NCBI GenBank assembly: GCA_903820505.1
Contig: CAIJHQ010000046.1
Span: forward strand, 1 to 44,763
Length of the DNA: 44,763 bases
Reading direction: 5' to 3'
Source: Candidatus Omnitrophota bacterium
Lineage (GTDB): Bacteria; Omnitrophota; Omnitrophia; Omnitrophales; Aquincolibacteriaceae
Under the pieces are notes generated by a model. That model was not told where the DNA came from. It saw only the letters and a list, made by a program, of their open reading frames with translations, and made no database searches. Numbering within the stretch: position 1 is the first letter of the stretch; every line of letters starts with the position of its first letter. Made by a program: the position numbers and the translations under genes. Of the stretch, positions 42,392 to 44,763 are shown in pieces.

Positions 42392-44480
42392 CGACCTGCT
42401 GAAAGAACTGAACCCGATCCAGAAAGAGGCCGTGACGTGGTTCCCGGGAAAGCCTCTTTTGATCCTGGCCGGGGCGGGAAGCGGGAAGACCCGGATCCTG
42501 ACCCGCCGGATCGCCCATATGATCTCCTGCGGCGTTCCCGCGTTCAACATCCTCGGCGTGACGTTCACCAACAAGGCCGCGCAGGAAATGCGCACGCGTA
42601 TCGAAAAATTGGTGTCCCAGCACGTCTGGGTGAACACGTTCCACTCCACATGTCTCCGCATCCTCCGCCAGGACGGCCCCGCGGTCGGGATCGACCGGAA
42701 TTTCATCATGTACGACGAGTATGACCAGCTCCAGATCATCAAAGAGTGCGTGCAGGAACTCGGCCTGAACGAGAAGCAGGTGCATCCCAAAGGCGTCCGG
42801 GAGGAGATCCAGCGCTCCAAGGATTATCTCGTGACCCACGCCCAATATGCCGCGAAGGCGTCCGATCTTTACCAGGAATCCGTCGGGAAAGTTTACAAGC
42901 TCTATGAAGAGAAGCTCCGGAAGTTCAAGGCCTGCGATTTCGGGGACCTGATCATGAAGACCGTGCAGCTTTTTGACAAGGACCCCGGCATTCTCAAAGC
43001 CTGGCAGGACCGCTTCCAGCACATCCTGATCGATGAATATCAGGACACGAACCACGCGCAATACCGTTTCGTGAAGCTCCTGGCGGCCGCCCGGCGCCAG
43101 ATCACGGTGGTCGGCGACCCGGACCAATCCATTTACGCCTGGCGCGGCGCGGACATCAGGAACATCCTGAATTTCGAGGAGGATTACCCGGAAAGCGGTT
43201 GCATCCGCATGGAGCAGAATTACCGCTCGACGGCGGTGATCCTCGATGCGGCGAACCACTTGATCAAGCACAACGCGATGCGTAAACCCAAGGCGCTGTG
43301 GACGGAGCGCAAAGGCGGCGAAAAGATCGAACTTTTTAACGCTCAGGACGAGATCGCCGAAGCCCAGTACGTCGTGCGGAACGTCCTACAGGAAAAACAG
43401 CGGGGGCGGAGCCTCGCGGACCAGGTGGTCTTTTACCGCGTTCACGCCCAGTCGCGCGTGCTGGAAGACGAATTGATGCGGTCGAATCTTCCCTACAAGA
43501 TCGTCGGCGGAACGCGGTTCTATGACCGCAAAGAGATCCGGGATGTCATCGCTTATCTCCGGATCGTCGCTTTCCCCCATGACGCCGTCAGCCTGAAGCG
43601 CGTCATCAACGTTCCCGCGCGGGGGATCGGCAAAAAAGCGCTGGAGATCCTCGAAGCGGAAGTTCAAAGGATCGAGAGCGGCAGACCGGGGACGGATGAC
43701 GCAAAGGCGAACGCGCCGTGGGAGGAAGTGCTCGCGAAAGTCGAGGGCGTTCCGGGTTTGACGCCGCGGGTGAAGAAATCCCTCGGCGGATTTTATGCTT
43801 GGCTCCAAAAGATCCGTAAGAAACAGCGGGAGCTCAAGGTCCGCGACCTGTTGGAGCGGATCCTTGAGGACACGGGTTACGTGGCGGCGCTGGAAGCGGA
43901 GCGGACTCCCGAAGCCAACGCGCGTCTTGAGAACATCGAGGAATTTTTCAGCGTGATCGAAGATTTCTCGGAGCGGCCGCCCATTCCGAGCGACGGAGAA
44001 CCGAAGGACCAGACGCCGCTTGAATTCTTTCTGGAATCCATCGAACTTGTGACCGATCTGGACGTTTGGGACCAGGGAACGAACGTCCTGACGCTCATGA
44101 CGCTGCACACCGCCAAAGGGTTGGAATTTCCCGTCGTGTACATGGTGGGCCTCGAAGAGGGGATCTTTCCGCACGCGAATTCCTACGCGGGGTCCTCGGA
44201 CGAACTGGAAGAGGAACGGCGGCTGTGCTATGTCGGTATTACCCGCGCCCGGGAGAAACTGCATCTGTCCTACGCGACGCAACGGCGCATGTACGGAGCG
44301 ACCCATCATAATCTTCCGTCGCGTTTTTTGAACGAGATCCCGAGCGTCCTTTACGATGCCGGCATGACCTACTCCGCGGACCGGTCCTTTGATCAGGACG
44401 AGGATCCCTCTATTCATGAACCAGTCATCGAATTCGACGACGACCCTCCAGCTTTTCCGAAGAACCGCTATTCCCGTTAG
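42384..44480 (+). CDS. UvrD/PcrA-type superfamily 1 DNA helicase
   Basis: 698 residues. Helicase motif I is AGAGSGKT (about 29-36), motif II is LIDEYQDTN with D217-E218, motif III is GDPDQSIYAWRGAD, motif IV is EQNYRS, motif V is TLHTAKGLEFPVVY and motif VI is ITRAREKLHLSYA. It is a 3'-5' helicase of the UvrD/PcrA/Rep group, involved in repair and removal of bound proteins; which member cannot be settled, and PcrA is a fair guess. The C-terminus ends in an acidic segment. It may work with the mutS-mutL products 31 kb upstream. Confidence 0.94.
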   Translation: MNSDLLKELNPIQKEAVTWFPGKPLLILAGAGSGKTRILTRRIAHMISCGVPAFNILGVTFTNKAAQEMRTRIEKLVSQHVWVNTFHSTCLRILRQDGPAVGIDRNFIMYDEYDQLQIIKECVQELGLNEKQVHPKGVREEIQRSKDYLVTHAQYAAKASDLYQESVGKVYKLYEEKLRKFKACDFGDLIMKTVQLFDKDPGILKAWQDRFQHILIDEYQDTNHAQYRFVKLLAAARRQITVVGDPDQSIYAWRGADIRNILNFEEDYPESGCIRMEQNYRSTAVILDAANHLIKHNAMRKPKALWTERKGGEKIELFNAQDEIAEAQYVVRNVLQEKQRGRSLADQVVFYRVHAQSRVLEDELMRSNLPYKIVGGTRFYDRKEIRDVIAYLRIVAFPHDAVSLKRVINVPARGIGKKALEILEAEVQRIESGRPGTDDAKANAPWEEVLAKVEGVPGLTPRVKKSLGGFYAWLQKIRKKQRELKVRDLLERILEDTGYVAALEAERTPEANARLENIEEFFSVIEDFSERPPIPSDGEPKDQTPLEFFLESIELVTDLDVWDQGTNVLTLMTLHTAKGLEFPVVYMVGLEEGIFPHANSYAGSSDELEEERRLCYVGITRAREKLHLSYATQRRMYGATHHNLPSRFLNEIPSVLYDAGMTYSADRSFDQDEDPSIHEPVIEFDDDPPAFPKNRYSR

Positions 44481-44579
44481 AAGTAGTTTCGCAAGTCACC
44501 CGCAGTGCCTTTGTAGCATCTATTCCCGCCCGCTAAAGGATTTCAAAATATCAAAAGACGAAAAGACTGGGTGTCCCGG

Positions 44580-44612
44580 TTGGTGACAGTCACCAAAGGT
44601 GACTGTCACCAA
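44580..44612. repeat. REP-like palindrome, copy 2
   Basis: TTGGTGACAGTCACC (44580-44594), spacer AAA, and GGTGACTGTCACCAA (44598-44612) form a perfect 15-bp inverted repeat. Against copy 1 at 8765 only the spacer and the right outer flank differ. It lies 100 bp after the helicase gene. The stretch 44481-44579 holds nothing else I can support. Confidence 0.85.
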
Positions 44613-44662
44613 TCTGTTCAAAAACCGTTGAAAATGCAACAGAGAATTTGGTGCCTAATTTT

Positions 44663-44763
44663 TCGTAATAGTTCAGCCCCTGGAAGCGCCCCCCCCTACA
44701 GGCGTGGACCGGAAAAGTTCAAAAAATCGTAATAGTTCAGCCCCTGGAAGCGCCCCCCCCCTA
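44663..44763. repeat. Direct repeat (64-bp period) at the contig end
   Basis: A 36-base unit beginning TCGTAATAGTTCAGCCCC starts at 44663 and again at 44727, with 28 bases between. Both copies end in a C-run (8 and 9 C's) followed by TA. The second copy stops exactly at the last base of the window. Two copies are too few to tell a satellite, an insertion-sequence end or a CRISPR-type array. Confidence 0.8.

Noticed and set aside
44663-44763. CRISPR array
   Set aside because: Only two repeat units and one 28-base spacer are visible, the unit ends in a C-run, and no cas gene is present in the window.
1-44763. tRNA, rRNA, prophage or defence islands
   Set aside because: I saw no cloverleaf with a TTCGA-type arm, no rRNA segments, and no integrase, transposase, restriction or phage structural genes.

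Overview
The window looks like one metagenomic contig of a Gram-negative, meso-DAP-containing bacterium, most likely of the Planctomycetes-Verrucomicrobia-Chlamydiae side of the tree. Candidatus Omnitrophota is my best guess. This is inference, based on a PEP-CTERM surface protein with autotransporter-type beta repeats, a Minf_1886-family protein, a dcw cell-wall cluster, a split glycine decarboxylase (GcvPA/GcvPB), lipoproteins, and moderately GC-rich coding DNA. Every gene except one (a HAD phosphatase) is on the + strand. Genes are packed tightly, often with 4-bp ATGA or GTGA overlaps.

Layout. 1-1871: the 3' part of a repeat-rich PEP-CTERM adhesin, cut by the window edge. 2090-3469: radC, convergent with and overlapping a HAD phosphatase. 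3541-8729: a complete peptide-type ABC transporter (binding protein, two permeases, two ATPases) joined by four successive 4-bp overlaps. 8932-17347: mutS-mutL, then a lone CheY-like receiver, a macro-domain protein, a cation-diffusion-facilitator transporter and an OmpR/CusS-type two-component system. 17521-18325: an unknown basic protein and a PtsN-like EIIA protein, behind a promoter carrying helically phased TTAA boxes. 18326-18750: non-coding DNA with a structured RNA/terminator and promoter-like sites.

18751-36709: an uninterrupted run of about 18 kb with no gap above 31 bp. It holds an AAA+ ATPase, a HIT protein, a PocR-like/GAF/degenerate HD-GYP protein, a 62-residue membrane protein, an OmpA-type lipoprotein, an anchored unknown, then murE-murF-mraY-murD-ftsW-murG-murC-murB-ddl-ftsQ-ftsA. 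The usual front of the dcw cluster (mraZ, rsmH, ftsL, ftsI) and its usual end (ftsZ) are absent. The FtsA here has lost key ATPase residues.

36781-44480: a clear sigma70-type promoter followed by gcvT-gcvH-gcvPA-gcvPB, a LipM-like lipoyl-pathway octanoyltransferase that probably modifies GcvH, a Minf_1886 protein, and a PcrA/UvrD helicase. Three intergenic palindromes (two of one REP-like family) sit just 3' of genes. The contig ends in a direct repeat with a 64-bp period, and it begins inside a repeat with 121 identical bases elsewhere in the same gene, so both ends look like assembly breaks at repeats.

The most interesting points are the rewired dcw cluster with a probably inactive HD-GYP sensor and a degenerate FtsA, the phased operator array next to an orphan EIIA protein, the structured RNA candidate at 18351, and the macro-domain/receiver pair behind mutSL.
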